64,000 bases of DNA from Neocallimastix lanati (nom. inval.) (lineage: Eukaryota; Neocallimastigomycota; Neocallimastigomycetes; Neocallimastigales; Neocallimastigaceae), in assembly GCA_016946835.1 (NCBI GenBank), contig JACVTC010000071.1:415001-479000 (forward strand). Reading direction: 5' to 3'. The translations under genes and the position numbers were made by a program. The notes beneath the pieces were generated by a model. The model saw nothing but the letters and a program-made list of their open reading frames with translations, did no database searches and was not told where the DNA came from. Shown here one piece after another: positions 1-13,400 of the stretch (positions are counted from its first letter, which is position 1; every line of letters begins with the position of its first letter).

Positions 1-2455
1 ATTTAATGCTCAATATAATATGTATAGAAATATTATACAGAAAATTTCTTATTACAAACTTTATTTAATATAGTTATAAAAAATTTTACATAAATATTTT
101 ATTATCAATAACTATAAATACTAAAAAAGTAAACTAAGAATAATTTTTGTTTTGAATTAAATTTTTAAATTAAATTTTTTTTTTAAAACATCCTTAAATC
201 TTCTTTTTTTTACTCTTAAATTTTACTCAATATTAATAAGGAAAAATATATTTAATATAGGAAAAAATTAAGGATTTTTAAAATTAATAGTTTTTTTCAA
301 TACTGAGAAGATAATAGGGCCTTCAGTCTCTAACTTAAATATATAAGACTTTCATTGGATTCTTTTCCCGATTCGTCGTCAACGTTGACCTCACTCTAAG
401 CAATGTTAATATAAAAGACAATCCCTTTATACCGCTTTATACGACAGGCTTCTTTTCAGTGATTTCTTAAATCATCATTGAGGGAGGAACAACTACACTA
501 ATCCTCTCATAGATCTTTTATAAATTTTAATTAATAAATTTAAACTATATAATTTAACTATATAATTTAACTATAAAATTTAATTAATAAAATGATAAAA
601 TATTGATAATAAAAATTGTATTTCTGTAATAATTTTTGTATTTATTACGTAATAAAATTTTGGTTAATAAAACAATTAATATTGAGGAGTTTTAGTTTGA
701 AAATCTAGCAAAATTAATAATAATAGAATATAATAATAATAGATAGTCTTGATAATAATTATATAATAATAATTAATAATAGTAATAATTAATAACAAAT
801 AATAACAAAAAATTATAATATACAATTAATAATAATAATAGTAATAATAAAAACTATACAATTTTTCTTATATATATATTCTAAAAATTATAACATAAAT
901 TTCATTCTTTCTATATATCTATTAATAGATTATTAAATATTATATTAAATTTAATAAATATTTTATAATAATAAAGCTTCCAAAAATCAAAATATTCTTA
1001 AAATATAATTTAAATTTTATTTAAATAAAAAAAAAAAAAAAAAAGAAAAAGAAAAATTGATTAATGGAAATATAATAACTATGGAAGTTTACATTAATAA
1101 TAATTTATAAATATTTAATTAAAAAAAAATTAATGGTAAACAAAATAACTATTTAAGTTACATTAATAATAATTTATAAATATTTGAATAAAATATATAT
1201 ATACAAAATAAAGTTTATTAATTATGAGATTGAGACATTATTATTTTTAAAAGGTTATTTTTTATTATTTTATTTGATATTAATTTTATATTATTCAATT
1301 ATTCAAATGAATTAATTCCAATAATATTATATAAAGATACATTTGATAATAATTTATAAATTACATTTATGATAATTATTTATAAGTCATAAACATTACA
1401 AATCACTATATACCCTTGTTTTTTTAAATTTTACTTTAATAATTTATATAATATATTTTGAATAGTTAATGAATTATTATTATATATATATATTAAAAAA
1501 AAAGTTTTAATTTAAAAAAGAAAAATTTAAATTTTTTCTAATTTTGTGATATAACTATTATAAAAAAAAATTTAGTACTACCAGCTATATATTATTATTA
1601 TTTTATAATTAGTAAAAAAAATATTAATATAAATAAAAATACTATATATATATAATATAATATAGCTTATAGTTTGAAAATCTTATATAATATTTTTTGT
1701 AAAATATATTATATATGAATATATATGAATATAAATAAATTTTAAGTTTTATAATTAATTAAAACATAACTTATATAATTTATTTTATTAATAATTTTAT
1801 AAAGCTTTATTTTATGTAGTTACATATTTTTTTTATATTTTAAAATTTTTTTCTTTAAAAAATAAATTATATTATATAATATATATAATATATAATTAGT
1901 ATCGTTATAATTTTATTAATAATATCAATTAATATCCTTTTATCATAATCTAATTTTGATAAATTATTAAAATAAAAAAAAAAATTTAGTAATAAAATAT
2001 ATGATTATGATTATGATTAAATTTACTAATAATGTTTAATAATATTCTATTAATTTTATCAATATTATAAAAAAAAAAAAAAAAACAGTAATCATTCAAT
2101 ATTATATATTTTAATGTATATAAAGAATATGCTTATATTAAATTATTATATTTGATATATTTATATATAGAAAGGACCTTATATTCAGTATACATAGAGC
2201 ATCATAAATATATCATCTTTTTGTTACAACATTTTTATTGTAATAATAATTATATAGAATAACTATCTGAAATATTATTTATATTGTATAAATAATATAT
2301 TTAATAATTATTATTGTCGAAATAAAAAATAGTAATAAATAAATAAAAAAAAAATAGAAAAAAAAAAAAAGTATAAAAATAAAAATAAACATTATACATA
2401 TATATCTATATATTTAAATAGAATAATAACATAAATAATATACACATTTCTTAAA
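1..2455. other. AT-rich intergenic region
   Basis: No gene is supported here. The stretch is almost pure A/T with AAT/ATT microsatellites (about 720-860) and poly(A) runs (1027-1044, 2069-2085). The only compositional break is the GC-elevated island at about 301-530, listed separately. The last few hundred bases are the presumed promoter and 5' UTR of the small gene starting at 2456. Confidence 0.6.
301..530. other. GC-elevated island of unknown origin
   Basis: About 230 bases stand out from the surrounding sequence by base composition. They contain the 12-base perfect palindrome GTCAACGTTGAC and a short hairpin (TGATTT/AAATCA). Read on the minus strand there are short stretches of normal-looking codons (for example SEVNVDDESGKESNESLIY) broken by stops, so a decayed coding relic is possible. 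I do not recognise a family. It does not fold as a tRNA and does not match an rRNA segment that I know. Confidence 0.35.
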
Positions 2456-3058
2456 ATGAGTTCAGAAAACCATTCATTGGGACAAATGCAAACCCAAAAT
2501 ATTCGAAGTAGTAATGATAAATTACATGAAGGAAATTTTGCATGCTATTCACCTCAATATTCAAGTAGTGTAGGAAGAACTTCTTTTCGAAAACATGGTT
2601 AATATTAAAATCATTTTAAATTTTATTTGAATATTACTATTATATTCTTTTTATAAATATACATATATATATATATTCTTTATTTTTATATCCTTATCGT
2701 TTTTAATAAATATAAATTGAAAATTAATTATAATTATTATTATGAAATATGAAAAACTTTTTCTTAAATAAATTTATAAATTTTAATTAAAAAAAAAGTT
2801 TATAAAAAGAAATTAAAAAAATTTTTATATATAATGATAATACTTTCTATATATAAATTAAAAATGAAATGAAAATAATATAATATATATATATATATTT
2901 ATAACATTTAAGGGTCAGGAAGACCATCGAATTTCATAAATGATAATGGTTCATCTTCTTTATCTTCCCTTAATAGTCCAGTTTTATCTATGTCAAAATT
3001 ATATTGTGTGTTACAAAACCAAAGAAAAAGTATAGAATTCCCATTTATAGGAAATTAA
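2456..3058 (+). CDS. Small Ser/Asn-rich hypothetical protein, two exons
   Basis: Predicted as join(2456..2597, 2913..3058), 288 nt, 95 residues. Exon 1 opens with AAAATGAG and runs 47 codons plus one base to a GT donor (GTTAAT). Without splicing, a TAA follows at once. The intron is extremely AT-rich and ends in TTTAAG; exon 2 then stays open for about 48 codons with far more balanced composition and stops at 3056. The protein starts MSSENHSLGQMQTQNIRSSN and ends IEFPFIGN. It is rich in Ser, Asn and Gln, with no signal peptide, membrane segment or domain that I recognise. The exon/intron contrast in base composition is the main evidence that it is a gene. Function unknown. The splice junctions are inferred, and the true 5' end could lie further upstream. 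Confidence 0.6.
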
Positions 3059-3388
3059 CTTTTTAAATATTTGTAATAGTAATAATTCGTAATTTTAAAT
3101 AATAATATTTTATTAAATAATTATATATTTATGTAAATGGAATTAAAATAAAATATAGGAAAGAATAAAAAAAAATTAAGAAATAATAAAAAATAAATAA
3201 TAATAATAATAAATATTCCTTTTTAAAGAATAACTAGGCAGGAATTGATATATTATAATAGGATAACTATTTAGATTATAGGATTTGTATAGGAATTAGT
3301 AATAATAATTAGGTTATATGCTATAATTATTAATAAAAGTTGGTTATTAATAATTTATATAAAAGTAATAAAATAACATTAAATAAAT

Positions 3389-3422
<34 letters not shown>

Positions 3423-4229
3423 AGAGTAACTTAAAAATTATTATCAAGTGTATTATTTTTATGAATATAATAATTTGATATTTAGAATTATCATCCTGAT
3501 TAAGATACTTTCAAAAATATGGTACAGTGTATAGTACATTATATCATTAAAAATATATTAATTATTAAACCAAATTTTTTAGCCTTTAACATAATGATAA
3601 AAATAATTATATACCAAACTTCCAAATAATTATAATATTTTATCAATATTTTATGAACATTTTATAATATTTATTAGTAATAATATTCAATAGCTCTTAT
3701 TAATTTTTATCAATAATTTATACTAAATATTATTAATGTCTAACAAATATTATATATAATTAATTTTATTAATATATTTTATAACAAATATTCTAATAAT
3801 AAATATTTTATTAATATATTTTTTAATAAATATTCTTATAATAAATCTTTTATTAATATATTTTATTAATATATTTTATACCAAATTTTCACATAAAATA
3901 AATCTTTTATTAATTTATAATAATTATAAAAAAACTTTTTTTTATAACTCTTTTATTTAAAACTATTAAAAATTATCTTTACAATGATATTTTATAATAA
4001 TAATGATTTTTTTTTATTGAATTTTACAGCTATTTATACTTCTTAAATTAATAGGAATGGTAAAACCATTTCTTTACATTATAAAATAAAGTTTACTATT
4101 ATTATTTTTTATATTATGTCTAAATTAATAATATAATTATTATTTGATTTTTAATAAATAATAATTTTTGTTTTTAATATAATAAGATTTGAAATATAAA
4201 AAAATTTTTATTTAGTTTATTAAAATAAT
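3059..4229. other. Intergenic, AT-rich degenerate repeats
   Basis: No gene seen. There is a poly(A) tract at about 3391-3420. From about 3560 to 3920 the sequence is a loose repeat built on AATAAATcTTTTATTAATATATTTTA. Similar wording recurs at about 7190-7360 and 8000-8130, so these look like diverged copies of one old AT-rich repeat. Confidence 0.45.
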
Positions 4230-4389
4230 GTAAGGTTCTTTCTTTATATCATGCTAAAATTACATATAATTATTTATATACACATTTTAAATAAATTGAG
4301 AAACTACATTTCTTATACATAAATTTATAAAATACTTTATTAATACAATATTATAATATATAATTATTCATAATAGAATAAATAATATT

Positions 4390-6600
4390 AATCTTTATTT
4401 TCAACATCTCTCCCAAAATTTTATATTATTCAAAATTTTAAAAGTATGTTGTTTCTAAATTGGTTTATTAATTTTTCATTTAAAAAATTTATAAAATCAG
4501 TTAAATTATTTCTGACGCTTATATATATTTAATCTTCATTTATGTTATCTTGAATAATGATGTTTAATATTTATGCATTTTGATTTACTGTATTATTTTC
4601 ACAATTGTATATAAACAGTGTAGTTTTATAGTTCATTAAGCAATATAGGTTTTCTCATTTAACTATATTCATGTTATCTGTAAGTATATTGATCACGTGA
4701 TACGCATTTTGGTTATCTGAGTTTATTATCATTTCTTTATTATTAATACCTAATTCATTAAATATATTTTTCAGCCATAATTATTTTTTAGCACATTTGA
4801 CTATACCATAATATTCACTTTCAGCTGTTGACAAGGCAATAAAAATTTGTAATTTGGAGTGCCAGATTATAGGTCCAGATAAGTAATCAATTTAGAAAAG
4901 GTGGTAGATTTTCTTGTTTCTTTATCACCTGCATAATCAACATTAACGCTTATATCTATGTTTTTATTTTTAGTATACTTTATAGCGTAATCAGGGTTTT
5001 TTTTTTTTTATATCTGGGAATTTTCTTTAAATTTTCCAGGTCGAATAAAGTTGGTTTATTTGGGTTTTTTGATGCTTTAATAACTGAATAAATAATATCT
5101 GGTCTAGTACAAATAGCTAAATATATTAAGCTCCAATTACTTGTTGATATTTCTATGTATTAAAGGATTTAGTTTATAATTCAAAATCTTAATATGAATA
5201 TATATTTGAAATAGGTCTACTATTGTTGTAATAAGTAATCACCTTTTTGCATTTCAAATTATATTTCAATTATATATTTTATTTCAATCAGTTATTTCGA
5301 AATATTTTGTTAGTAATAATTTTGTATTTTCTATTTCATTATCTATACCTATTAATACCATATCATCTTCGTATACACCTATTAAGTAAATAATATTGTT
5401 ATTATCATCCTTTTTTACACGAATACAAGGATCACTAATTAATCTTTTAAAATTCATTTTAGTTTATCGTTTAATTTATAATTCCAAGCAAGATCAGATT
5501 GTTTCAATCCATAAAGTGCTTTTCTTAATTTCTATATATATTTGTTATAATCTTTATGATCTTAAGGTGGAAACATATAGATATCTTCTCCAAGTTTGAC
5601 ATTTAAGTATACAGTTTTTATGTCTAATTGATGTATTTTGAAGTTGTTTTCTACTCCTATAGCAGTTAGTAATCTATGTGTTTTTTTCCTTTAATATGAG
5701 AAAAAGTTTATCAAAGTCAACTCCCTCCTTTTGGGTGTAACCGCAAGCAACTAATCTAATTTTTCTTTTGTCAATAGAAATATAAGATTTAATTTAATAT
5801 TTGAATATGAGTCAAGGAGTAATGGCATTAATTCTTTGTCTGATATTTTTAACTCTGATATAAACATTTAATTTTTCTAGATTATTAAATTCACTGTTTA
5901 GTGCTTCTATCAATAGGCCTTTATCTCTTTTATTGAATATATCTTTGTAACTTCGAAGTTCAATCAAATTTTTTATAGAACAAAATTCAAGCTTTTTATT
6001 GATACATAATGAATAAGTATTAATAGGTATAGATAAGGAATTAATATTAGTTTTAGTATTTTCATTAATTTTTACTTTTCCATAAGATTTACTATATTTA
6101 ATTTTTCTTTTACAGTTTTCATTGAATTATTTATTTTCAAATATTACATCAAGAAGTCAGGAAAAGGGTTTATACTTACTTTTAAAAGGTTTTTTCATAC
6201 TTATTTCCTTAGAAGTTTTCTTATTTTTAGAAGTGGTGTATGAGTCTAGTTCAGTATTAAAAATATAAATATTGGACGTATTTGAAATAGAATTTTCATT
6301 GTCATTAGTTTCTTTATTGTCAATAATCATTCTTTTATTTTCATTTTTATTGACATTATTTAATGAATTTTTGTCGTTATTGTCTGTAATTATTTTGTTC
6401 ACATTTTTCTTAAAATTTGAATTTGAATTTTCTTTAATTATAGTATTTTAATATAAATTATTGATTGATTTAACATATTTAGCTTGATTTAATGCTTTAT
6501 TTGAATTTTTATCAGAAATAGAAATACAATTATAATTTTTTTGAATTTAGAAATTAATTAAGTTATTATATAAGAGATTATGTATTGAAGATTAATTATT
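4390..6600 (-). mobile_element. Degenerate Ty1/copia pol relic
   Basis: Minus-strand translation in shifting frames gives recognisable copia pol. From about 4790 to 4870 there is the RNase H signature STAESEYYG preceded by WHSKLQ. Near 5350 there is an altered reverse-transcriptase active site, YEDD in place of YVDD. Near 5480-5520 the motif KALYGLKQSDLAWN is the copia RT KA(I/L)YGLKQ block. The open stretch 6157-6402 is the low-complexity Asn/Lys linker between integrase and RT. On the left, TTCAACA followed by a pyrimidine tract (CTCTCCC, 4401-4414) looks like an LTR edge with a polypurine tract on the minus strand, so an LTR may occupy about 4230-4406. Gag, protease and integrase are not visible, so the element is 5'-truncated. 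Many stops and shifts show it is long dead. Confidence 0.75.
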
Positions 6601-7380
6601 AAATAATAATAGCATTAAATAAAAAAAAAAACAATTAAAGAATAATATGAATAAAACAAATATTAAATTAATAGTCTTATCAATATTTATTATATATTGA
6701 AGTGTAATTCAAGTTATTTATATAGTTTTTATTAGTTTTATTGTCCATAAAGATATCTTCTTATATATAATAAACCCACGAAATAAATTATTGTTTTCTT
6801 ACACTAATTGAACTTTCCTATCTTCTAAAAATTTATAATGTCCAAAATTATAATAAAAATTATATTATTAATTTTAATTCAATTTAATATTTTATTTTGT
6901 TTTATAATATTTATGAAATGCCATCAATTTTAACTTTAATAAAAATATAAATAGCTGTAAAATCAAGAACAAAGAACGAATAATGAGTAATTAAAGATAC
7001 GAGTAATTTAGTTAATAGTTCAGTCAATAGGTAGTTTTTAAAATTTAATTTTATATTTTATATTATTAATAAAAATGTTTTTTATAAAGCATATTATCGT
7101 TTATTGATTTATTTTTATTATTAAAATATTGTATTTTCTATAATATAATTTTATTTTTCCCACGAAAGTTAGCATTTATTAAAATATATCATTAAAAATA
7201 TAATAATCATTAAACCAAATTATAAACCTTTAATAAATTAATAAAAAAAGATAATTATAAACCAAATTTTTATATTCTTATAATAAACCTTTTATTAAAA
7301 TAGTTTAAAATAAAAATTCTTATAATAAATCTTTTATTAATATATTTTATATTTGATTATTGAAGAAAAATCTTTTGATA
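6601..7380. other. Intergenic, no gene seen
   Basis: AT-rich filler. Bases 6921-6970 carry, in inverted orientation, the 18-base string ATTTTACAGCTATTTATA that also occurs near 4022, so weakly inverted sequences flank the copia relic. From 7190 the diverged AATAAATCTTTTATTAATA repeat resumes and leads into the repeat copy at 7381. Confidence 0.4.
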
Positions 7381-7936
7381 TTTCTTTAGATTCAGAAAAG
7401 GATTATGATAATAATATTTATTATTTTATATTGAGTGGTCTTCTTGGGGGGGGGGGTTCAATATATGAAATAAAATTAAATTTAATGATAGGAAACAAAG
7501 ACAATTAGTTGACAATATTTTTTAAACAAACTTCAACCTCGTCGACTATTCCGTATTTTGTGGGGATTGCGGAGTTTCTAACAAACGTAATACCAATTAA
7601 TTTGTCGATTTTTTAGATTGATAATGAAATGGTATTCCATTGAATCTATCATTGCTAAAGACTATTGACATCGAAATTATATGATAAGGCATGGATTTTC
7701 ACCTCCCGGTGAAAAATCTAATACAGATTGGGTTGATAACCCTAATGATATTATTACTCCGTAATAATGGACTCGATGTTATCATTAATAAATGGGAAAA
7801 GTTAGAAACTATTGCTTCTAACGCACTTTTATAATTATATAATATATAATATTTCATTTTATGTATTTTATTTTTTATTTTTCATTTATCATGTAATTTA
7901 TTATTATTATAAATTAAATAAAGTTTTCTATAAGTC
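7381..7936 (+). repeat. Unrecognised dispersed repeat, copy 1, degraded Cys-rich reading frame
   Basis: This block aligns end to end with 16285-16900. Both copies read LDSEKDYDNN..IYYFILS.LLGG, then share QLVDNIF and a stop, then continue in the same frame with NL.D.SVFC.DCGVSN. They remain similar for about 180 bases beyond the final stop, including the AATTAAATAAAG string near the right edge. Copy 1 lacks nine bases present in copy 2 within the Cys cluster and has further stops and frameshifts, so it is not coding now. It also carries an 11-G tract at 7446-7456 where copy 2 reads GGCGGCG. I recognise no protein family. It could be a decayed transposon-encoded protein or a duplicated host gene. 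Confidence 0.6.
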
Positions 7937-10414
7937 TAAAATATATATATATTATATTTTTACTGTAAATCTTTATTATAAATTTTAAAATGGATATTCA
8001 ACCTTTTTAATAATCTATTTTAAATTTTTGATTAATATTTTATAATTAATATTTAATATTTTATAACAAATACCTTATTAATATTTTTTTATTAATTTTT
8101 ATTACTAAAATCCTTTATCAATATTCTTATTAATAATTTTAATATATTATCTTAACGTTCTAAAAATAATTTATTATATACTATTTAAAGTCCAATAATG
8201 ATAATTACTTTAATATTTTTACCGCTTTAATCATATTTTTCCTTTTCCCCAACAATGGACATTCCCTTTCAAATTAAAATCCTGGCAAATACAGAAATAT
8301 TTCTTTCTATATAATTTAAATAAATAAATAAATAAATTATAATAGTAAAAATTAATAAACAATAAATGAAAATAAAAAAAATTTAAAAATAAAAATAATG
8401 AAAAAAAAAAAAAATAAATAAATAAATTACGAAATAACATAATCTTCTTTGTAAAACATATTGTTTTTAATGTGATAGAATGAGGAAAAAAAAAAAACAT
8501 TTATTATATAATTGTAACTAAAAATTTGTTATATTATGAATAATATTATAAGTAAAGGCGCTATTTGCAATATATGAAGATTTTATTAAAAAAACATAAC
8601 CATATATTTCAAAACCTCTATTAACTAAATAATAATATATATTATAATCAATGGACCAGCAAATGAAGATGAAAATATTGGTAATAATTCATTTTTTAAA
8701 TAAAATAAATTAATATAGAATTGTATTCTATAATTATTTTAATGTCAAAAGAAATAAGAAAACAATTATGAATTAAAATAATTGGTTTAAATGAAAGAAG
8801 AAATAAAATTATATTCATATTTATTTAACTTAATAAATAAATAAGTAATCAAAATAACGCATTATATATATTTATATTTTTTAAAAAAAGTTCTTATTTC
8901 TCATTAAAGAACAAGGTTTTGAGTCTAGTTTTATAAACTAATCATATAATATAATTTAGTGATACTTAATATAAATTAATATTTTATAGAAATTTATACC
9001 AAATGTTTTATTTTATTATTATTTACTAATAAAAAATATATCTAACAATATTATTGAATAATTATAAATCGATATATAATATAATTAAAGAAAGTGTTAT
9101 TTAAATAGAACAATTTACAAATATACAAATATGTTAATTTGAAATTTTACTTTTTAACAACTATACTAGTATATGTACATTCCTTTATAATACACTAAAA
9201 TTATTTTTAAATTATTCCTTGTTAAAATTGAAATTTTTTATTAAACTTAATTTCTGTATAATAATGTATTAACATATAAGTATGATTGGTTACTAAATTT
9301 ATGATTATACATAAATTAAACTAATATATGATTGGTTATATAGACATATCAACAATGTATTACACCTCAATGGGTTGAAATATACATTTATATATATCAT
9401 TAAGTTTGCATAAAAATAATTTAATATTAATTTATTACTTTAAATAAAATTTTAAAAATTAATTATTTATAACAAAATCAATTCTATTTGTATAAACAAT
9501 TTATAAACTGAACATATTTGTACGTATATATTATGTATTATTTTTTAAAGATTATGTCTAAGTAAAATTCATATTTAATTGAATGTACTTCTGATAAAAA
9601 AATAAAAATACTGAAAAATAAAAAATATAAATATAAAAGCATATTAAGACAAAAAAAAATAAAATAATAATAAAATTAAAAATACAAAAACATATTAAAA
9701 TATAAAAATAAAAAAAATAAATATAAGTATATAAAAAAATATAAATATAAAAAATAGTTAATAAAAAAAACAAAATAAAGAAAAAAAAATTAAAATTAAT
9801 ATATTTAATAAATTTTTTTAAAAAAAAAATAATATATTTTATTTTTATTTTTTAAAAAAATCAAATATTAATGAAAATTTAATTTATCCAATATATTAAA
9901 ATATATTGTAATATAAATTATCTATATAATATATTTGAATATTTTCTTGATTTTTGGAATTTAATATAATATAAAAAATAAAAAAATAATTTTTTTTCTT
10001 CTTCGCGAAAGTTTATTAATAATAATTGTTATAAAGTATTTAGATAAATTCATATTAATAAAAATAATTGAAAGATTAAAATATAAATTGTAAAATTGAC
10101 AAGGTGCAATATACAATTATAATATTTTAATTTAATTATTCATTTATTAATAGACTTTTACACTAAAATTTTTATAATACAAATTATTATTTAAAATAAG
10201 ATTTTCATCTTTTAAAGAAAATCTAATACTAGTTGTACTTTTTTTTTCGTAAAAAAAGAAAAAATAATATTTTATATAAATAATAGTATTAATTATTGAA
10301 TCGAAAAAAATATAATATATCAATATTCAATAATAATATTATTAGCAATATATAAATATCAATTAAATAAATTTCTCATATAATATATTTTTAAATAATA
10401 TTAAACATTGAAAA
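7937..10414. other. Intergenic region upstream of the ABC-F gene
   Basis: About 2.5 kb of AT-rich sequence with no convincing gene. A short open stretch on the minus strand near 8231-8300 and an ATG with a downstream GT near 8650 were considered and not accepted. The last 400 bases hold poly(A)/poly(T) blocks typical of promoters in this window and form the presumed promoter and leader of the ABC-F gene. Confidence 0.5.
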
Positions 10415-13400
10415 ATGGCTAGAGGAAAAAAGAATCAGAAAAAGAATAAGGATTACGGATTCAACAGTGATGATGATAATAAGTATGATTTAAAGTTTGA
10501 TGATGATAATTTCAATTCAACATCAAATACCATGGCAACTGGTTTTGATTTATTAGCATTAAATGATGATGATGGTGATGATGAAGAAGAAGAAGTTGTT
10601 ATAGCTCCAAAAAAGAATAATAAAAAGAATAAAAAAAATAAAAAAAACAATGGATTTGAAGATTTAATTGATGAAGAGGAAGAAGAGAAACAAGAAAATG
10701 AAGAAGAAGAAGAAGAAGAGGAAATAAAACCAAAAGGTAAAAAGGGTAAAAAAGGTAAAAAAGGTAAAAAAGGTAAAAATAATTTTGATGATGATGATGA
10801 TATAGAAAGTAGTACTAAGAGTGACGAAGTTCCAGTTGCTAAAGGAAAAAAAGGTAAAAAAGGTAAAAAAGGAAAGAAAAATAATTTTGATGATGATTTC
10901 GATGCGGAAATGGAGTCAAGTGCTAAACTTCAAGAGAATGATGTTGAAGAAGAAGTCATTCCAATGGCTAAAGGTAAAAAAGGAAAGAAGGGAAAGAAGG
11001 GAAAGAAGAATAACTTTGATGATTTCGATGCTGAAATGGAAATGATTAGTAAACTTCAAGAAGAAGAACAACAAAAAGAACAACCAAAGGAGGAACCAAA
11101 AGAAGAACCAGAAGAAGAGCCAGTTCCAATGGCTAAAGGTAAAAAAGGAAAGAAAGGAAAGAAAGGAAAGAAGAATAACTTTGATGATTTCGATGCTGAA
11201 ATGGAAATGATTAGTAAACTTCAAGAAGAAGAACAACAAAAAGAACAACAAAAAGAACAACCAAAGGAGGAACCAAAAGAAGAACCAGAAGAAGAGCCAG
11301 TTCCAATGGCTAAAGGTAAAAAAGGAAAGAAAGGAAAGAAAGGAAAGAAGAATAACTTTGATGATTTCGATGCTGAAATGGAAATGATTAGTAAACTTCA
11401 AGAAGAAGAACAACAAAAAGAACAACAAAAAGAACAACCAAAGGAGGAACCAAAAGAAGAACCAGAAGAAGAGCCAGTTCCAATGGCTAAAGGTAAAAAA
11501 GGAAAGAAAGTAAAGAAAGGAAAGAAGAATAACTTTGATGATTTCGATGCTGAAATGGAAATGATTAGTAAACTTCAAGAGGAACAAGAACAAAAGGAAA
11601 AAGAAGCATCTGAATCTGTTGATAAAAATGAAGAAACTGATTTAGCTGAAAAGATGGAATCTTTAGATATCAGTACAGAAAATGTTAGTGAAGATGAAGG
11701 TAAAAAGAAGAAAAAGAGTAAAAAGAAGAAGCAAGATGATGAAGATAATGAAGATGAAGCTAATGGAGATGACGATGAAAGTGAAAAGAAAAAGAAGAAG
11801 AAAAAGAAGAAGAAGCATGATGATGTAGGAGATGATGTTGATGATGAGGATGGAGAAAAGAAAAAGAAGAAGAAGAAGAAGAAGCATGCAGATGATGAAG
11901 ATGAAGATGCTGAAGCTGAAGATAATGAAGATGATGATGGTGAAAAGAAGAAGAAAAAGAAGAAGAAGCATGATGATGAAGGTGATGATGTTGATGATGA
12001 AGATGGAGAAAAGAAAAAGAAGAAGAAGAAGAAGAAGAAGCATGCAGATGATGAAGATGAAGATGCTGAAGCTGAAGACAATGAAGATGACGATGGTGAA
12101 AAGAAAAAGAAAAAGAAGAAGAAGAAGCATGATGACGAAGGAGATGATGTTGATGATGAAGATAGTGAAAAAAAAAAGAAGAAGAAGAAGAAGAAGAAGC
12201 ATGCAGATGATGAAGATGAAGATGCTGAAGCTGAAGACAATGAAGATGACGATGGTGAAAAGAAAAAGAAAAAGAAGAAGAAGAAGAAGCATGATGACGA
12301 AGGAGATGATGTTGATGATGAAGATAGTGAAAAGAAAAAGAAGAAGAAGAAGAAGAAGAAGCATGCAGATGATGAAGATGAAGATGCTGAAGCTGAAGAC
12401 AATGAAGATGACGATGGTGAAAAGAAAAAGAAAAAGAAGAAGAAGAAGAAGCATGATGACGAAGGAGATGACGTTGATGATGAAGATAGTGAAAAGAAAA
12501 AGAAGAAGAAGAAGAAGAAGCATGCAGATGATGATGATGATGATTCAACTAAAATAACTGAAGATGCTTCTGAATCTAAAGAAATTGAAACAGAAACTCC
12601 AGAAGTACAAACACCAGAACCAGAAAAAGAACAAGAAAAAACTAGTGGTAAAAAAAAGAAGAAGGATAGACGTACTGGTCGTAAGAAGAATCGTGTTACT
12701 GTAGAAGCTACAGATATTTTAGCTGCTGCTATTTCTGCTTCAGAAGTTTCTACTCCAGCTGAAGTTGAAAGTAATGCTAATAATGATGATAAGACAAAAG
12801 AAAATATTGAAAAGGTTACAGAAAAATTAGAAAAATTAAATGTTAATGATGTTCCATTTGATGAAATTGGTGAACTTAAAACACGTGCTACTAGATCAGC
12901 TATTCCAAAGCCAGATAATTTAAATGTTACTGGCGATTATCTTTCTCATATTAATTCTAAAGATATTCTTATTAACAACTTCTCAATTTCTGCGTTCGGA
13001 CAACAATTAGTTAAGGATACTACTTTAAGTTTAGTTCATGGACGTCGTTATGGTTTATTAGGTGCTAACGGTTGTGGTAAGTCTACATTACTTCAAGTTA
13101 TTGCTAGACGTGATGTTTACATTCCAAACACCATTGATATTTACGTTCTTGATCGTGAATTTGATGCAACCGATATGACTGCTATTGAAGCTGTTGTAGA
13201 TATTGTAAAAAGTGAAAGAGATAATTTAGAAATTGAAATGGAAGATATCTTAGCTGAAGGTAACACAGAAGATCCAAGATTAGAAGTTATTATGGAACGT
13301 CTTAATGAATTAGATGTTGGTTTTGCCGAAAGAAAAGCTAAGGATGTTTTAAGAGGTCTTGGTTTCTCAGAAGAAATGCTTCTTATGAAAACTCGTGAAT

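Noticed and set aside
8231-8500. Minus-strand ORF ending CQDFNLKGNVHCWGKGKI
   Set aside because: Most of the 89 residues are Phe/Leu/Tyr from A/T-rich filler; the more balanced tail is too short to support a gene.
8645-8690. ATG with short open stretch then GTAATA donor-like site
   Set aside because: No second exon with coding composition was found in the next kilobase.
10453-12557. Long open frames antisense to, or in other frames of, the ABC-F repeat region
   Set aside because: They are shadows of the Lys/Asp/Glu repeat codons and have repetitive Phe/Ser/His/Leu content.
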